Shown here piece after piece: positions 19,519 through 29,733 of a stretch of DNA of 64,000 bases (its first letter is position 1; every line of letters starts with the position of its first letter). Source of the DNA: a filamentous cyanobacterium CCT1. Lineage in GTDB: Bacteria > Cyanobacteriota > Cyanobacteriia > Phormidesmidales > Phormidesmidaceae. A program made the translations under genes and the position numbers. Where the stretch lies: contig PYER01000001.1 in assembly GCA_003017855.1 (NCBI GenBank), forward strand, positions 1 through 64,000, read 5' to 3'. The notes beneath the pieces are model-generated. The model did not search any database, was not told where the DNA came from, and saw only the letters and a program-made list of their open reading frames with translations.

Positions 19519-20310
19519 CTAGCCCGCCCAGTGGTAGGCGGCGGTGAGCGTAATGGTGTCCTGGGAGGCGATGGATATATTGAGGTCAGGGAACTCCTGG
19601 GCGGCCCAGGCTTCGAGGTCGGCCAGCGCCTGGGGGTAGATGTCGTCTGGCACCCGCCACATGTGGCTATAGATGCGATCGCGGTAAGCTTGCATCAGAC
19701 TGCCCATGGTGCTTTCGCGAGACAGCTCCGCTACCACCACGGTCTCTAGGGTGGCCCCCTGCTCCTGCAATCGCCCCAGCACGTCTTCGGTGACGCCGCC
19801 GGTAAAGCCAGAGTCGTGGCCGTAGCCCGCTAAAATTTGCCGCCACTGCTGGCCAACGGCATCGCGGGTAGCGGTCTTGTTGGTGGTGTGGTGAAAGTAG
19901 ATCAACACTCCACTGGGCTTCAGCACCCGGCGCAGTTCATCCATCGCCCGCGGCCAGTCTGCGATCAGGTGCAGGATGTGAGGGGCGATCGCCACATCAA
20001 AGCTATTGTCCTCCAGGGGTAAATCAGTGGCGTCGGCCTGGATCAACGTCAGCCGGTGGGCTTTACCCTCAATCTTCTGGCGCAGCTTGTCCATCATCGC
20101 CTCCGACACATCGACCCCGGTGTAGGCGTAGCCCCGCTCAACAATGGGCAGCGCCACCCGCCCGGTGCCGATACCTGGCTCAAAGAAGGTGGTCTCTGGA
20201 GTGGCCCGGCCCAGCCTCAGAATTTCTGCCGTAAGCCGTTCTGACACCTCTGGGGCCAGGGTGCGGGTGCTGTCGTAGTAGTCGGCGGCCCGGTCGAAGG
20301 AAATGGTCAT
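19519..20310 (-). CDS. class I SAM-dependent methyltransferase
   Basis: FFEPGIGTGRVALPIVERGYAYTGVDVSEAMMDKLRQK, DATDLPLEDNSFDVAIAPHILHLIADW; start at internal Met. Confidence 0.85.
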   Translation of the reverse strand: MTISFDRAADYYDSTRTLAPEVSERLTAEILRLGRATPETTFFEPGIGTGRVALPIVERGYAYTGVDVSEAMMDKLRQKIEGKAHRLTLIQADATDLPLEDNSFDVAIAPHILHLIADWPRAMDELRRVLKPSGVLIYFHHTTNKTATRDAVGQQWRQILAGYGHDSGFTGGVTEDVLGRLQEQGATLETVVVAELSRESTMGSLMQAYRDRIYSHMWRVPDDIYPQALADLEAWAAQEFPDLNISIASQDTITLTAAYHWAG

Positions 20311-20374
20311 GGCAGTGGCATTACCGAAAGGATTACCGCTCAACGCTACCAGGATACGGCCAGCGCCCTCACGG

Positions 20375-20569
20375 CTAAAGCACCGCCATGAGCAGGGCAA
20401 ACACCATGAGCAGCGCACAGAAGCCGTAGCTTATCTTTTCTGCATCGGCCTGGCTTAGATCCTGGCGGGCACGCCTCATTTGAGGCGCATGCCAAAACCA
20501 GCTGGGCTTGGTGTAAGTCAAGACCATCACCACCAGTGATGCAAAGAATAGGCCTGCTGCACTAGCCAT
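20375..20569 (-). CDS. small membrane protein, hypothetical
   Basis: 64-aa ORF with two hydrophobic stretches, 8-nt overlap with the upstream ORF. Confidence 0.5.
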   Translation of the reverse strand: MASAAGLFFASLVVMVLTYTKPSWFWHAPQMRRARQDLSQADAEKISYGFCALLMVFALLMAVL

Positions 20570-20843
20570 GGCGATCGTCCCAGTCCTCTGGCTCCCAGAA
20601 CGCTAACCACTCGTCATCCGTCGGCCCCCAGAACCGCATCCAGTCTGGCTCCGCAGCCAGGGGCCTGGGTGAAGCGCTGCTGCCAGAGGGCTGGGCCGTG
20701 GGCGTTAACGACTCAAAATCTGGACAACGCCGCTGCTCTGGCCCGACTGGATGCACAGCACAGACCAGGTAGGGACTGCGGGCGTTGTAGCGACAGCTCC
20801 GACATTGCCGACCGGGAGAAAAGTTGATTGAAGCGTTAACCAT
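20562..20843 (-). CDS. hypothetical Cys-containing cyanobacterial protein
   Basis: CRSCRYNARSPYLVCAVHPVGPEQRRCPDFE. Confidence 0.55.
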   Translation of the reverse strand: MVNASINFSPGRQCRSCRYNARSPYLVCAVHPVGPEQRRCPDFESLTPTAQPSGSSASPRPLAAEPDWMRFWGPTDDEWLAFWEPEDWDDRHG

Positions 20844-21057
20844 AGCCAGGATGCCGTTGCGTCAAGTCTAGCAATGCGACAATTTTAGCTCTGGCCCCTG
20901 CACAGAACTCAGTCTGGCCCGACAGTTGAGCGTAGACACCTTCCCCTCTCGTTAAACTAGCCCGACCAAACGAAATGGAACCAACAGAGGCGGAGCATTT
21001 GGGCAGGCTTGGAATCTGCTGCCGTGGTAGTCAACCTATGGGCTATCCATAGAGTGC

Positions 21058-21555
21058 TTATAGATGGCTGATAATTTCATCCAGTAAGCTTTGCTTGATA
21101 TGGAGAGATGAACGCTTTGGTAGCTGGCGCAGGATAGCCAAAATTTCTTCGCGGCTATACTGCTTCCTCCGAATAGCTCTCACCAAAATACCAATAGTGC
21201 CGTGAACACGTAGGTCTAAATTATTTGCAGCTAGCCGAGCTGCTGCATCATCTGTCAAAAAGATAGCCTTGGGGTAATGCTCCATCAGGCTTAAGGCAGC
21301 TTGCTCACCAAGATCAAGGGCAAAAGCAAGCACCAGCGATCGCAAAGATGGGTTTGTAGAGAGATTAACCTCTACTATCTCTATCACAAACCCAATAGAT
21401 TCTAATAACCCAGGTCGATAAGTCGTGACCTCATCCCAGACCTGTCTTGGTACCAAGATTTTGTCAAAGTCTTGAAGGAGGGCGATGCAGCCCAACTCAT
21501 CAAGATGTATCAGCGGGCCAGCATCACAGATGACAACCATCGCTGCATCAGTCAT
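21058..21555 (-). CDS. DUF3368 / PIN-like toxin
   Basis: VVICDAGPLIHLDELG and AIFLTDDAAARLAANNL, coupled to a small upstream ORF. Confidence 0.75.
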   Translation of the reverse strand: MTDAAMVVICDAGPLIHLDELGCIALLQDFDKILVPRQVWDEVTTYRPGLLESIGFVIEIVEVNLSTNPSLRSLVLAFALDLGEQAALSLMEHYPKAIFLTDDAAARLAANNLDLRVHGTIGILVRAIRRKQYSREEILAILRQLPKRSSLHIKQSLLDEIISHL

Positions 21556-21757
21556 TCCCGCGCAGTCCCCATTCTACGTCCTGGCGGATATAGTCTTCCA
21601 TCAGCTCGTCTCGGTGGGAGTCTAGAAAACGACGCAGTGCGCTGAGCATGATGTCATCCATGCTGTTAAACCAACCTGCGTCGATCAACCTCTGGGCCTG
21701 AACTATTAAGCTGGTGGGTACCTCAGTCTGCACAGCGGTCGTCGGCAGAGAATTCAT
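21548..21757 (-). CDS. putative antitoxin of the PIN-like pair
   Basis: 69-aa RHH-like ORF overlapping the start of the toxin by 8 nt. Confidence 0.65.
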   Translation of the reverse strand: MNSLPTTAVQTEVPTSLIVQAQRLIDAGWFNSMDDIMLSALRRFLDSHRDELMEDYIRQDVEWGLRGND

Positions 21758-21801
21758 AGGCTAATCCCTAAGATTTAGCCACATCATAGCCTCTGGATAG
21801 C

Positions 21802-24800
21802 TCACCCAGCAGAGGCGGTTTGGCTCGCAGGCGGATGCTGCTCTAGCACCTTGGCTAGGTACTTGCCGGTGTAGGAACCAGCCACTTTAGCAACCTCCTC
21901 GGGGGTGCCTTGGGCGATCAGCTCGCCGCCACGATCGCCCCCTTCCGGTCCCAGGTCAATGATCCAGTCGGCGCAGCGGATTACGTCCAGGTTGTGCTCG
22001 ATCATCAGCACCGAGTTACCCTTGTCGACCAGGCGCTGCACCACGTCCAGCAGCTTGTGGACGTCGTAGAACGACAGGCCCGTGGTGGGCTCATCAATTA
22101 AGTACAGGGTTTTGCCCGTCGAGCGGCGGGCCAGCTCCGAGGCCAGCTTCATGCGCTGGGCCTCGCCGCCGGAGAGGGTGGGGGCCGTCTGGCCCAGGCG
22201 AATGTAGCCCAGCCCCACATCGACCATGGTTTGTAGCCGGGCCTGGGCCTGGGGAATATTCTCGAAAAAGGCCAGGGCCTCTTCGGCGGTCATATTCAGC
22301 ACATCGGAGATGTTTTTGCCTTTGTAGGTGACCTGCAGGGTGTCGCGGTTGTAGCGCGCCCCCTTGCACACCTCGCACTGAACGTAGACGTCGGGCAAAA
22401 AGTTCATCTCGATCACGTTGACGCCCTGGCCGCCGCAGGCCTCGCAGCGCCCCCCCTTGACGTTGAAGGAGAACTGGCCCGCCTTGTAGCCCCGCGCCTT
22501 GGCCTCGATGGTTTCGGTGAACAGGTTGCGGATGACGTCGAAGACGCCGGTATAGGTGGCGGGGTTGGAGCGGGGGGTGCGGCCAATCGGCGACTGGTCG
22601 ATCACGATCACCTTGTCCAACGCTTTCAGCCCCTCCAGCTTGTCGAGGTGCTTGGGAAAGGGTACTTTGCTGCCGAAGTGGTGCTGCAGGGCGGGGTAGA
22701 GCAGTTCGTTGATCAGGGTCGATTTGCCCGAGCCGGAGACGCCGGTAATGCAAACCAGCTCGCCCAGGGGAATCTCGACGTCGAGGTGCTTGAGGTTGTT
22801 GCGGTGAGCGTTTTTGAGCACCAGCGATCGCCCGTTGCCCAACCGTCGCTCGGCTGGGGTGGGGATAGAAACTCGTCCTGATAGGTAAGCCCCAGTGAGT
22901 GAGTCGGCGGCGGTCATCAGCGCCTTGAGGTCACCCTCGGCCACGATCGAGCCGCCGTGGATGCCCGCCCCTGGCCCAATATCCACCAGGTAGTCGGCAG
23001 CGCGGATGGTGTCTTCGTCGTGCTCGACCACAATCAGCGTGTTGCCCAGGTCGCGTAGGCGGTGCAGGGTATTGAGCAGGCGATCGTTGTCGCGCTGGTG
23101 CAGGCCAATGCTGGGCTCATCCAGCACGTAGAGTACGCCCGTGAGGCCGGAGCCAATCTGGGTGGCCAGGCGAATGCGCTGGGCCTCGCCGCCGGAGAGG
23201 GTCATGGCGGTGCGGTGCAGGGTGAGGTAGTCCAGCCCCACATCCATCATGAATTGCAGGCGAGCGCGAATTTCGCGCAGCACCAGAGCGCCGATCTGAA
23301 GCTGCCGGGCCGAGAGCTTGGGGGCGTCGCCCTCTTCGCCCACCAGGGTGCGAATGCGCTTCAGGCACTCGCGAATGGAGACGTTAGTGAGGTCGCTGAT
23401 CGAGTGAGGGCCAATCCGCACGGCATTGGACTCGGGCTTGAGTCGGGTGCCGTGGCAGACCTCGCAGGTCTGGTCGATCAGGTACTTTTCGAGCTTTTGC
23501 TTGTGCAGCTCGGAGGTGCTGTCTTTGTACTGGCGATCGAGGATGGGCAGCACACCCTCGTACTGGCGGTGGTAGCCCTTGCGATCGCGGTAGCGCGAGT
23601 CCGACTCGATGTAGATTTTCTCCTCGCTGCCGTGGAGCACGATATGCTGCTGCTCGGGGGTGAGCTGATCCCAGCGGCTCTGAATCTCAAAGCCGAAGGC
23701 TTGGCCGACGCTGTAGAGCAGCGAGAAGTAGTAGGTGTTGTCTTTCTCCGACCAGGGGGCGATCGCGGCGTACACTGGCAGCGTCGGGTCGGGCACCACC
23801 AGGTCGGCAGAAAAGGTGCGCAGGCTGCCCAGCCCGTGGCAATTGGGGCAGGCCCCGTAGGGCGAGTTAAACGAGAACAGCCGGGGCGACAGCTCCTCCA
23901 TCACCGCGCCGTGCTCGGGGCAGGCGAAGTTCTCGGAGAAGACCAGCTCCTTGGGCAGGCCGTAGCTGCCCTCTTCTTCGGCGGCCTGGGGCAGGCGGTC
24001 CGAGATCGACACCACGTTGCTGCCAGGAGCCGGGGCTTCGGCGGTCTGGGGCCGATCGGCCAGAATCTCAATCACCGCGATCCCTTCCGATCGCTTCAAA
24101 CAGGTCCGCAGGGAATCCGCCAGACGGTCCTCCAGCCCCTCTTTTTTGACCAGGCGATCGACCACCACTTCGACGTTGTGGCTGTAGTTTTTATCCAGCT
24201 CAATGTTGTCGGTCAGCTCCCGCAGTTCCCCATTCACCCGCACCCGCACAAATCCCTCGGAGGCCAGGCTGGAGAGCAGCTTTTTGTGGGTGCCCTTCTT
24301 GCCCCGCACCACCGGAGCGAGAATCTGAAAGCGGGTGCGATCGGGCAGGGCCATCACCTGGTCGATCATCTGGTCGATGGACTGCGGGGAGATGCTGCGA
24401 TCGCAGTGGGGACAGTGGGGGTCGCCCGCCCGCCCGTAGAGCAGGCGCAGGTAGTCGTAGATTTCGGTGACCGTGCCCACCGTAGAGCGGGGGTTGTGGG
24501 AGGTCGATTTTTGGTCAATGGAAATGGCGGGGCTGAGCCCCTCGATCGCATCGACATCGGGCTTATCGACCTGGCCGAGGAACTGGCGGGCGTAGGCGCT
24601 GAGCGACTCGACGTAGCGGCGCTGCCCCTCGGCAAAAATGGTGTCAAAAGCCAGCGACGACTTGCCCGAGCCCGACACCCCGGTAAACACAATCAGCTGA
24701 TTGCGGGGAATCTCCAGGTCCAGGTTCTTGAGGTTGTGCTGACGCGCCCCGCGAATACGAATCACGTTGTCGTCAATGGCGGCGTGGTGGTGGGCCAGAC

Positions 24801-24921
24801 CGGGGGTGGAGTTGTCGGTTCGGGCGCTGTTGCCATTTTGAGAATGAGCACCACCCTTGCTGGACGCTTGGCCTTTCTTAGCGGCGGCGGTTTTCTTAGC
24901 AGAAGCGTCCGATTTGGGCAT
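21802..24921 (-). CDS. uvrA: excinuclease ABC subunit A
   Basis: IRIRGARQHNLKNLDLEIPRNQLIVFTGVSGSGKSSLAFDTIFAEGQRRYVESLSAYARQFL; two ABC signature motifs LSGGEAQRIRLA / LSGGEAQRMKLA; zinc CXXC motifs. Confidence 0.99.
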   Translation of the reverse strand: MPKSDASAKKTAAAKKGQASSKGGAHSQNGNSARTDNSTPGLAHHHAAIDDNVIRIRGARQHNLKNLDLEIPRNQLIVFTGVSGSGKSSLAFDTIFAEGQRRYVESLSAYARQFLGQVDKPDVDAIEGLSPAISIDQKSTSHNPRSTVGTVTEIYDYLRLLYGRAGDPHCPHCDRSISPQSIDQMIDQVMALPDRTRFQILAPVVRGKKGTHKKLLSSLASEGFVRVRVNGELRELTDNIELDKNYSHNVEVVVDRLVKKEGLEDRLADSLRTCLKRSEGIAVIEILADRPQTAEAPAPGSNVVSISDRLPQAAEEEGSYGLPKELVFSENFACPEHGAVMEELSPRLFSFNSPYGACPNCHGLGSLRTFSADLVVPDPTLPVYAAIAPWSEKDNTYYFSLLYSVGQAFGFEIQSRWDQLTPEQQHIVLHGSEEKIYIESDSRYRDRKGYHRQYEGVLPILDRQYKDSTSELHKQKLEKYLIDQTCEVCHGTRLKPESNAVRIGPHSISDLTNVSIRECLKRIRTLVGEEGDAPKLSARQLQIGALVLREIRARLQFMMDVGLDYLTLHRTAMTLSGGEAQRIRLATQIGSGLTGVLYVLDEPSIGLHQRDNDRLLNTLHRLRDLGNTLIVVEHDEDTIRAADYLVDIGPGAGIHGGSIVAEGDLKALMTAADSLTGAYLSGRVSIPTPAERRLGNGRSLVLKNAHRNNLKHLDVEIPLGELVCITGVSGSGKSTLINELLYPALQHHFGSKVPFPKHLDKLEGLKALDKVIVIDQSPIGRTPRSNPATYTGVFDVIRNLFTETIEAKARGYKAGQFSFNVKGGRCEACGGQGVNVIEMNFLPDVYVQCEVCKGARYNRDTLQVTYKGKNISDVLNMTAEEALAFFENIPQAQARLQTMVDVGLGYIRLGQTAPTLSGGEAQRMKLASELARRSTGKTLYLIDEPTTGLSFYDVHKLLDVVQRLVDKGNSVLMIEHNLDVIRCADWIIDLGPEGGDRGGELIAQGTPEEVAKVAGSYTGKYLAKVLEQHPPASQTASAG

Positions 24922-25036
24922 GTCTGGGGGCTTAGTGACAACGCATGTACCAATTTAACATTTTTAAATACTTGTCAAGGTTCGAACAGCCTAGCAGTTT
25001 CAAGCGCTGGCCCCAGCTCTGCCCGTACCTAGTCAA

Positions 25037-25065
25037 AAGCCTGCCGAAGATTCGGCAGGCTTCTG
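25037..25065 (-). terminator. intrinsic terminator of the patatin gene
   Basis: AGCCTGCCGAA/TTCGGCAGGCT hairpin followed on the minus strand by TTTTG. Confidence 0.65.
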
Positions 25066-25101
25066 TAGGTTGGCTCAGGCGATCGCCCTGGCCCGCTGTA
25101 A

Positions 25102-26235
25102 TTACCTCACGACAGCGGGGACCGCCGCTGGCTCAAACCCGCGATCGCGCAGATGTCCCTCCCAGCTCCACTTCAGCAAAAATGCCTTGGCAGCCGCATA
25201 ACCTGACCTGTACAGACTGTCTTTGTCGGCATTGGTCAAATCGAACTGGGTAGCCGAAATATTGCCCGTAGCAATATTGATGATGCGGCCCAGTTCATTC
25301 TTGCGAATGTGGTGATTGTCTCGGGCCACCTGCATGGTCTCTACCATGGCGCGCAGAATGCCCAGAGCCCCTCTGATCGGTTTGGCAGACCCAGGGGTGC
25401 CGGGTTCACAGTCCTCCAGGGTTTCCACCAGCCGGAAGCCAAAGGTCGGACAGCGGGGCTTTTGGCCGGGCTCGGCATCGTAGATCCACAGCGGAAAGTT
25501 GCTCAGCACGCCGCCATCAATAATGGTTGAATCTTGCAGCTGCCCCGGCTCAAAAAACAGCGGAATGCTCATCGACAGTCGCACCGCCTCAGCCACCGAA
25601 AACTCGGTGGGTTCCTGGCCGTAGAAGTGCAGGTCTTCGGGCAGCACCCGCATTTCCTGACAGCTAATGTCTGAGATCACTACCTTTAAATCTCGCTTTT
25701 GGTACCACTCCAGGTCAGCGGATTGGGTTTGCAAAAATGGGGCGAAGGTGGATAGTTTCTGCTCCAAATGCCCAGACAGCCACTTTTTGAAGGGCTCCGC
25801 TGAATACTGGCCCCGGCGGCGAGCGATCATCAAACGCAGCAGCATCCAAGGAAATTGCTTCAGATCATCCGATGGTGAACCATTCCAGATCAGCCAGCTG
25901 GTCTTTTGGCTGAGAATCTGGCCTTCGTAATCCAGGGGGCCAAGCACGTTCTGCTCTAGCTGATCGACGGTGAAACCCGCCGCTACCATCGCCGCCGTGA
26001 TCGCCCCGGCGGAGGTGCCCGCCACCTTGCGGAATTTTATGCCAGCGTCGGCAAAGCAGCGTAGCGCCCCGAGGAAGGCCGTGCCCTTAACGCCGCCGCC
26101 CTCAAAAACGGCATCGACGTAGTACTGGTCGTCATCAGCAATGGGCAAATTTTGTTGAATGTGAGCAATTTCAGCGGAGGTGAGACGCAGGGTGGTGTCT
26201 TGGGCAAAAACGGCAGACGGGTTCCAAGTGGTCAT
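25102..26235 (-). CDS. patatin-like phospholipase
   Basis: FEGGGVKGTAFLGAL, GTSAGAITA (GXSXG), DGGVLSNFPLW (DGG). Confidence 0.93.
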   Translation of the reverse strand: MTTWNPSAVFAQDTTLRLTSAEIAHIQQNLPIADDDQYYVDAVFEGGGVKGTAFLGALRCFADAGIKFRKVAGTSAGAITAAMVAAGFTVDQLEQNVLGPLDYEGQILSQKTSWLIWNGSPSDDLKQFPWMLLRLMIARRRGQYSAEPFKKWLSGHLEQKLSTFAPFLQTQSADLEWYQKRDLKVVISDISCQEMRVLPEDLHFYGQEPTEFSVAEAVRLSMSIPLFFEPGQLQDSTIIDGGVLSNFPLWIYDAEPGQKPRCPTFGFRLVETLEDCEPGTPGSAKPIRGALGILRAMVETMQVARDNHHIRKNELGRIINIATGNISATQFDLTNADKDSLYRSGYAAAKAFLLKWSWEGHLRDRGFEPAAVPAVVR

Positions 26236-26367
26236 AGTGGGGGCTCCTTGAAAACAGATTCACCGGACGATGGCTACACCAGGGAATGAACGATGGGCAT
26301 CGCCGCATCCTGATGCTGAAGAGTGATTCAGACAAAAACCAACTGATTCCAGAAAAAGAGTTTCCCG

Positions 26368-27012
26368 CTAGCGCTTTGCTGTCGAATTCTCTGGGGCGCA
26401 GCGCAGCTCCACGGCCACCACCGGGTAGCTATTGGAGGCTGCGATCGCCCCCTCTAGTCCTGGCTCGCGAAAGGCTGCGGTGCTGGTAATTTCTCCCGCC
26501 TGACCGAGCGCCGCCGTATAGACCAGCGCCTCAGTGAAGCGTGCCAGAGAGCCGTCCCCGTTGACGACCTGTGAGCCTGTTCCCTGCATGACGGGCCGCT
26601 GCCCCTCGGGGAGCGCTAAGGTGTCGTACCGCTCCTGAGAGACGGAAAACTCCGGAAACTCGGTGGTCAGTACAAAGGTCGGCTCAGTGCCTTCGGGAGT
26701 TGGCCGCGTAGCGTTGACGACCAGCGCTAGCTGCCCCTCACCGGAAACCTGCGGCTGAGCGTCTTCGTTTAGCTGATGTTCCACCTCATAGGTGACCTCG
26801 ACCTCGCCATCTTCTAGCAGCAGCAGTCGACCCGTCACCTGGCTCAGCCCCCAGAACTCAATGTCCCAAAGGTAGAGCTGAGTACCATCGGGGAAGTTCA
26901 GGATCTGCTGGTTTGCGATCGCACATCCGACCTCCCTATTGCCAAATCCAGTGCAGGCAGATGCTGCCACAGTCAGCAGGTTCAGGACAGCGCAAAATCG
27001 ATGAAAGAACAT
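26368..27012 (-). CDS. secreted/lipoprotein-like hypothetical protein
   Basis: Signal-like N-terminus MFFHRFCAVLNLLTVAASACTG; no recognised domain. Confidence 0.5.
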   Translation of the reverse strand: MFFHRFCAVLNLLTVAASACTGFGNREVGCAIANQQILNFPDGTQLYLWDIEFWGLSQVTGRLLLLEDGEVEVTYEVEHQLNEDAQPQVSGEGQLALVVNATRPTPEGTEPTFVLTTEFPEFSVSQERYDTLALPEGQRPVMQGTGSQVVNGDGSLARFTEALVYTAALGQAGEITSTAAFREPGLEGAIAASNSYPVVAVELRCAPENSTAKR

Positions 27013-27079
27013 AGCAAAAACGCCCTGGGCCGCAGCACAACCCGACCCCCAGCGGGTTCCTAAAGTTCCAAAGGCAGGC

Positions 27080-28612
27080 TTACCGGGCCGCTACAAACCG
27101 CTCCCGAGCCACATCCCGCAGCCGCTGAATATCTTCTCGACGGCAAATTGAGAGGGGCACGGTGCGCTTAATCTCGTCAAGCAGCAGGGCAGTGTCGGCG
27201 GGGCGATTTTCGTGCAGAGCGTGGTAATGGGCCGTGATCACGGCCTGCTCGATCTCGGCACCGCTAAAGCCGTCGGTCGCGACGACCAGTTCCTCCAAGT
27301 CAAAGTTCTCCAAGCCCTGCCGGCGGCGCTCCAGGTGAATGTGCAAAATATCGCGGCGCTCGTCGGCCTCGGGCAAATCGACAAAGAAAATTTCGTCAAA
27401 GCGGCCCTTGCGCAGCAGCTCGGGCGGAATCGCCGACAGGTCGTTGGCGGTGGCGACCACAAAGATTTCCTGGGATTTTTCCTGCAGCCAGGTGAGAAAG
27501 TATCCAAACAGGCGCCGGCTCAAGCCCCCGTCGGCCTCACCGTTGCTCTGGCCCAGGCTCTTTTCGATCTCGTCGATCCACAGAATGCAGGGGGCCATAG
27601 TCTCGGCCATGGTGACGGCGCGGCGAAAGTTCTTGTCTGACTCGCCCACGTACTTGTCGTAGAGGCGACCGGCATCGAGCTTGAGCAGGGGCAAGTTCCA
27701 CTGGCGGGCGATGGTTTTGGCTGCCAGCGACTTGCCGCAGCCCTGAATGCCGACGATCAAAATACCCTTGGGCGCGGGCAGGTTGTACTGGCGAGCCTGG
27801 GGCGTAAAGCCAACTTTGGCGTAGCTGAGCCAGCGCTTTAGCCCCTCAAAACCGCCTAGCTGGGCCAGGTTGGTCTCGGGTGGAAAGTAGTCGAGCAGCC
27901 CCTCTTCGTGGATGACGCGGGCCTTGCGCTCGAGCACGCGCTTCACGTCGTCCGCGTTGAGCCTGCCGTCATGGAGGGCGGCGTAGGAGACCACCTTGCG
28001 GGTCTGGCTCAGGGTCATACCCTGGAGCGCTTTGACCAGGGCATGAATGTCTTCGGGGGTCAGTTCGACCTTGACGCGACCCCTCAGCGCCCGCACCACG
28101 TCAGAGACGGCCCCGTACAGCTCTTCGGGCTCGGGTAGCTTGATGTCGAAATAGACGGCATCGTGGGCGATTTCGGGGGGTAGCGCTTGACTGCTGCCGC
28201 TGATTACCAGCGTAGAGCGGTGGTGGGAAAACTGGTCGGCGACTTCCCGCAGCTGCCGCGCCACCACCGGATCTTTGAGGTGGGCCGCAAAGTCCTTGAG
28301 CCAGAAGATGGCCTTGAAGTTTAGATCCTGAATGTGGCGCAGCATGTCGAGGGGTTCGGCGGTTTTGGGCAGCGCCTGACCGCGCTTGCTGCCGGGGGGC
28401 GCGTACTCGTTTTGCCAGCGGTTGTCGGGGCTCTCGGGCGATCGCATCAGCCCCTGGGCAACGCTCCATTCAAACACCGCCATCTGCATATCGCTGCAGG
28501 CTGCCTTGATTAACCCCTGCACCCGCTCCTCCTCAACGGTGTCAATCACCACGATCGGGTGAAAGGAGGTCACCAGGGTTTGAAAGTGCTGCACGCTGGA
28601 TTTGAAGGACAT
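27080..28612 (-). CDS. Ycf46-like AAA ATPase
   Basis: Walker A GIQGCGKSLAAKTIARQWNLPLLKLDAGRLYDKYVGESDKNFRRA, Walker B CILWIDEIEKSLG, N-terminal region typical of Ycf46. Confidence 0.88.
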   Translation of the reverse strand: MSFKSSVQHFQTLVTSFHPIVVIDTVEEERVQGLIKAACSDMQMAVFEWSVAQGLMRSPESPDNRWQNEYAPPGSKRGQALPKTAEPLDMLRHIQDLNFKAIFWLKDFAAHLKDPVVARQLREVADQFSHHRSTLVISGSSQALPPEIAHDAVYFDIKLPEPEELYGAVSDVVRALRGRVKVELTPEDIHALVKALQGMTLSQTRKVVSYAALHDGRLNADDVKRVLERKARVIHEEGLLDYFPPETNLAQLGGFEGLKRWLSYAKVGFTPQARQYNLPAPKGILIVGIQGCGKSLAAKTIARQWNLPLLKLDAGRLYDKYVGESDKNFRRAVTMAETMAPCILWIDEIEKSLGQSNGEADGGLSRRLFGYFLTWLQEKSQEIFVVATANDLSAIPPELLRKGRFDEIFFVDLPEADERRDILHIHLERRRQGLENFDLEELVVATDGFSGAEIEQAVITAHYHALHENRPADTALLLDEIKRTVPLSICRREDIQRLRDVARERFVAAR

Positions 28613-28698
28613 GGCTGCCTAAGATAACGCTAGGGCTAAGGTGCCCGCTTCTGCTTACACTTGCTGCACGGCGGATTCCGGAAGCCCAGTCGAGCGCC

Positions 28699-29559
28699 CT
28701 AGTCGAGCACGTCTATGCCCTGGCGAGCGTAGCGAATGCGCAGCTTGAGCCCCAGGGTGATTTGCTTCATCACCCAGTAAAGGCTGGCCAAAATCAAAAA
28801 CGTGACGAAGATAACGGCCGCCGGTTGCTTTGAGGTCAGGGCATCAAGGGTATAGGCAATGACGCCAGTGGGGTCAATCACCAGATCCCAGCTGTTAAAG
28901 CGCAAAAACCGGCCCAGGTAAATGCCCACTGCACTGAGGGCGTGAATCGTCAGCTCGAGGGGCAAAATCAACGCTTTGGCACCGTGCTGCTTGAGGTAGG
29001 CGGCCAGGTTGAGGATCGAGACGACGTAGGCTTCAAACCCCAGTAAAATGGCGATCGCGTGAAGGGGAATGAACACCAGAGCCACGACCAAAATGCGAAT
29101 CTGTCCCGAGCTGGTGCCTCGAATCAAATGAATAATGTCGGTGAGCACGTAGGGCGCGTTGGGCAAAAAGACCAAAAACACCACCAGCCCAACCCACCAC
29201 AGCCAACCCTGGGGATCTTGCTTGGTCTTGAAAATCTTCAGGCTGAGGAGACCGGCAAAGGCCGTCACCGCCAATAGCCACAGCAGCTCAAACCAGGAGA
29301 GCAAACCGCCGTTGCTGTTGTCTCTGAGCAGGTTGAAGAGACCCTGCGCGGCACGTGGGATGCGAGGCCCCAGCCCCAGCACGCCAATTATCCCCACCAG
29401 CACGCAGGCGGCCAAAAACCATCGGTTGGCTAGGGTCTGACGACGAAACAAACTAAAGCTCAGCAGCAGCGGAATCGCCGCCAAAAACAAGTTCCATAGA
29501 ATCCAGCCGCTGTAGACGTTATCAAAGGCGCTGATAATGTTGGGCAGGAGCCATCTCAT
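28699..29559 (-). CDS. DUF1361 membrane protein
   Basis: Multi-TM, LFLPNAPYVLTDIIHL and FRFNSWDL. Confidence 0.8.
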   Translation of the reverse strand: MRWLLPNIISAFDNVYSGWILWNLFLAAIPLLLSFSLFRRQTLANRWFLAACVLVGIIGVLGLGPRIPRAAQGLFNLLRDNSNGGLLSWFELLWLLAVTAFAGLLSLKIFKTKQDPQGWLWWVGLVVFLVFLPNAPYVLTDIIHLIRGTSSGQIRILVVALVFIPLHAIAILLGFEAYVVSILNLAAYLKQHGAKALILPLELTIHALSAVGIYLGRFLRFNSWDLVIDPTGVIAYTLDALTSKQPAAVIFVTFLILASLYWVMKQITLGLKLRIRYARQGIDVLD

Positions 29560-29733
29560 CGGGTCTCAACTCCTAAAGCAGAACTTAATTTAACCCAATC
29601 TAAATCTTCAAAGGGCACAGTGTCCTTTCCTGAATAAGTTGAGGTCATTTGCGACGCGTTCGCTTTAGGAATTGTGCCCATTGCCCAGCAGCACCCGCGC
29701 TATAACAGGGAGAGTCTTCTTAACCGCATCGCT

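Noticed and set aside
23062-25032. 656-aa open frame on the plus strand antisense to uvrA
   Set aside because: Shadow ORF of a high-GC gene; the uvrA frame on the opposite strand explains it and the antisense product has no recognisable domain
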